Source: Bacteroidales bacterium
Lineage (GTDB): Bacteria > Bacteroidota > Bacteroidia > Bacteroidales > UBA932
Length of the DNA: 64,000 bases
Direction: 5' to 3'
Assembly (NCBI GenBank): GCA_017627955.1
Contig: JAGAFU010000032.1
Span: 1-64,000, forward strand
Below are positions 63,492 through 64,000 of this stretch, piece by piece (positions within the stretch are counted from its first letter, which is position 1; the number at the start of each line of letters is the position of its first letter). The notes below the pieces were generated by a model. That model had not been told where the DNA came from, did no database searches, and saw only the letters and a program-made list of their open reading frames with translations. The position numbers and the translations under genes are program-made.

Positions 63492-63650
63492 TCATTGAAC
63501 AAGGGAATCAACTTCCCGATAAACTTTCATCGTCCTTCCCTCAACGACCGTGCGAGCGAAAATATTGAAAGCCGTGTTGGTGCTCATCCCGAACTCGTCG
63601 CAAAGGGCATCAAATTGAACCTTCAGATCATTATCCATACGGATGGTCAT
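63492..63650 (-). CDS. RelB/DinJ-type antitoxin, short and without toxin
   Basis: A 52-residue protein starting MTIRMDNDLKVQFDALCDEF and continuing GMSTNTAFNIFARTVVEGR, the ribbon-helix-helix domain of RelB/DinJ antitoxins. An in-frame stop lies just before the ATG. The normal C-terminal toxin-binding part (30-40 residues) is cut by a TGA, and no toxin gene follows; the acyltransferase relic does. It looks like an orphan remnant. Confidence 0.7.
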   Translation of the reverse strand: MTIRMDNDLKVQFDALCDEFGMSTNTAFNIFARTVVEGRTMKVYREVDSLVQ

Positions 63651-63663
63651 TGCTGTCGTCTAA

Positions 63664-63691
63664 AGATTCTTCGCTGACGCTCAGAATGACA
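63664..63691 (-). repeat. Interspersed short repeat, copy 3
   Basis: AGATTCTTCGCT..GCTCAGAATGACA, a diverged member of the same family as 24131-24158 and 39246-39275, in the same orientation as copy 2. It sits between the antitoxin remnant and the thioredoxin-fold gene. Confidence 0.65.
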
Positions 63692-63698
63692 ATTATGT

Positions 63699-64000
63699 CT
63701 ACCTGAGGCTGCCTAAAACGGCCTCGTCCAAGGTCTTGAGAATCTTGTCTTCGAAGCCGATGAAAGTGTTGGATCTTGAGCCGTCTTTGCCGACCACGAG
63801 ATAAGAAGGGTAGGCGTTGGTACCCAGTTGTTTAAAAATTGTGTCAAGCTGCTTCTTGGTAAGGTAATAATGGTCTCCAGCGATTGACGGGACCATATCC
63901 ACCCACTCTTCTTTTGGTGAAATGGAACTGGTGACATAAACAAATGACACATCCTTAAAGCGATTATCTTTCAAGGGTTCCATCTGTTTGATAGCCTCCT
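63699..64000 (-). CDS. Thioredoxin-fold (TlpA-like) protein, C-terminal part, window edge
   Basis: The frame is open to the window end, giving about 100 residues: the helix after the active site (EAIKQMEPLKDNRFKDVSF), then VYVTSSISPKEEW, the cis-Pro loop region (TNAYPSYLVVGKDG) and the last helix. This matches the C-terminal two-thirds of TlpA/ResA-like exported thiol-disulfide proteins of Bacteroidota. The CxxC site would be beyond the edge. The Met at 63983 is internal, not the start. Confidence 0.75.
   Translation of the reverse strand, partial: EAIKQMEPLKDNRFKDVSFVYVTSSISPKEEWVDMVPSIAGDHYYLTKKQLDTIFKQLGTNAYPSYLVVGKDGSRSNTFIGFEDKILKTLDEAVLGSLR

Overview
The window reads as chromosomal DNA of a Bacteroidota member, almost certainly order Bacteroidales and of moderately high GC. 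The evidence is the set of Bacteroidota-only families (DUF4270, DUF4249, DUF4294, DUF3098, DUF3667, TonB receptors with a carboxypeptidase-like domain), the lack of strong Shine-Dalgarno sites, and repeated TAnnTTTG -7 promoter boxes typical of the phylum's primary sigma factor. A gut or rumen lineage (Rikenellaceae or Cryptobacteroides-like) is my guess and is not proven.

Layout. 1-4.6 kb: minus-strand ribosomal protein operon from rplP to the first codons of rpmD; it has its own promoter and rpsC is not upstream. 4.7-11.9 kb: envelope and housekeeping genes (DUF4294, lpxH, uppP, DUF3098, ftsX, a GT5-type glycogen synthase domain, DUF4270, acpP, pnuC). 12-20 kb: a DUF1080 protein, an OmpA/TPR lipoprotein, a sigma-54 activator, the lptE-secG group, a set of tandem hairpins, and a ClpB lacking its N domain. 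20-29 kb: an AGE-fold protein with altered active-site positions, a double-DUF1080 lipoprotein, a small membrane protein, aminopeptidase P, DUF456, then a compact run of a tetraheme NapC/NrfH-type cytochrome fused to a SUMF1 domain, a Tat-exported Gfo/Idh/MocA lipoprotein, a Tat-exported TIM-barrel protein and a HAD phosphatase. 29-37 kb: outer-membrane cassette 1 (TonB receptor, DUF4249, MG2/plug protein, second barrel). 37.4-38.3 kb: a toxin-antitoxin pair with a consensus promoter. 38.3-44.4 kb: GH2, an exported protein and GH51. 44.4-50.3 kb: cassette 2, an inverted paralogous copy of cassette 1 without the second barrel. 50.4-58.2 kb: ABC exporter, a lipoprotein of unknown alpha/alpha-barrel type, a second Tat-exported Gfo/Idh/MocA protein and a frameshifted GH95-like gene. 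58.3-64 kb: a more decayed region with a small barrel protein, two acyltransferase relics, a YefM-YoeB module, GH43, DUF3667, an orphan RelB/DinJ-type antitoxin and a thioredoxin-fold fragment.

Taken together, 12-62 kb looks like a glycan-use region in which ordinary glycosidases (GH2, GH51, GH43, GH95-like) sit among the parts expected for exported oxidoreductive sugar chemistry (two Tat-exported Gfo/Idh/MocA proteins, a Tat-exported TIM-barrel isomerase, three DUF1080 domains and a membrane tetraheme cytochrome). The two paralogous TonB/DUF4249/MG2-plug cassettes are the likely uptake side. The cytochrome-SUMF1/oxidoreductase/TIM-barrel run and the MG2-plug cassettes are the best candidates for an undescribed system. 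All functional links between them are inference from gene order.
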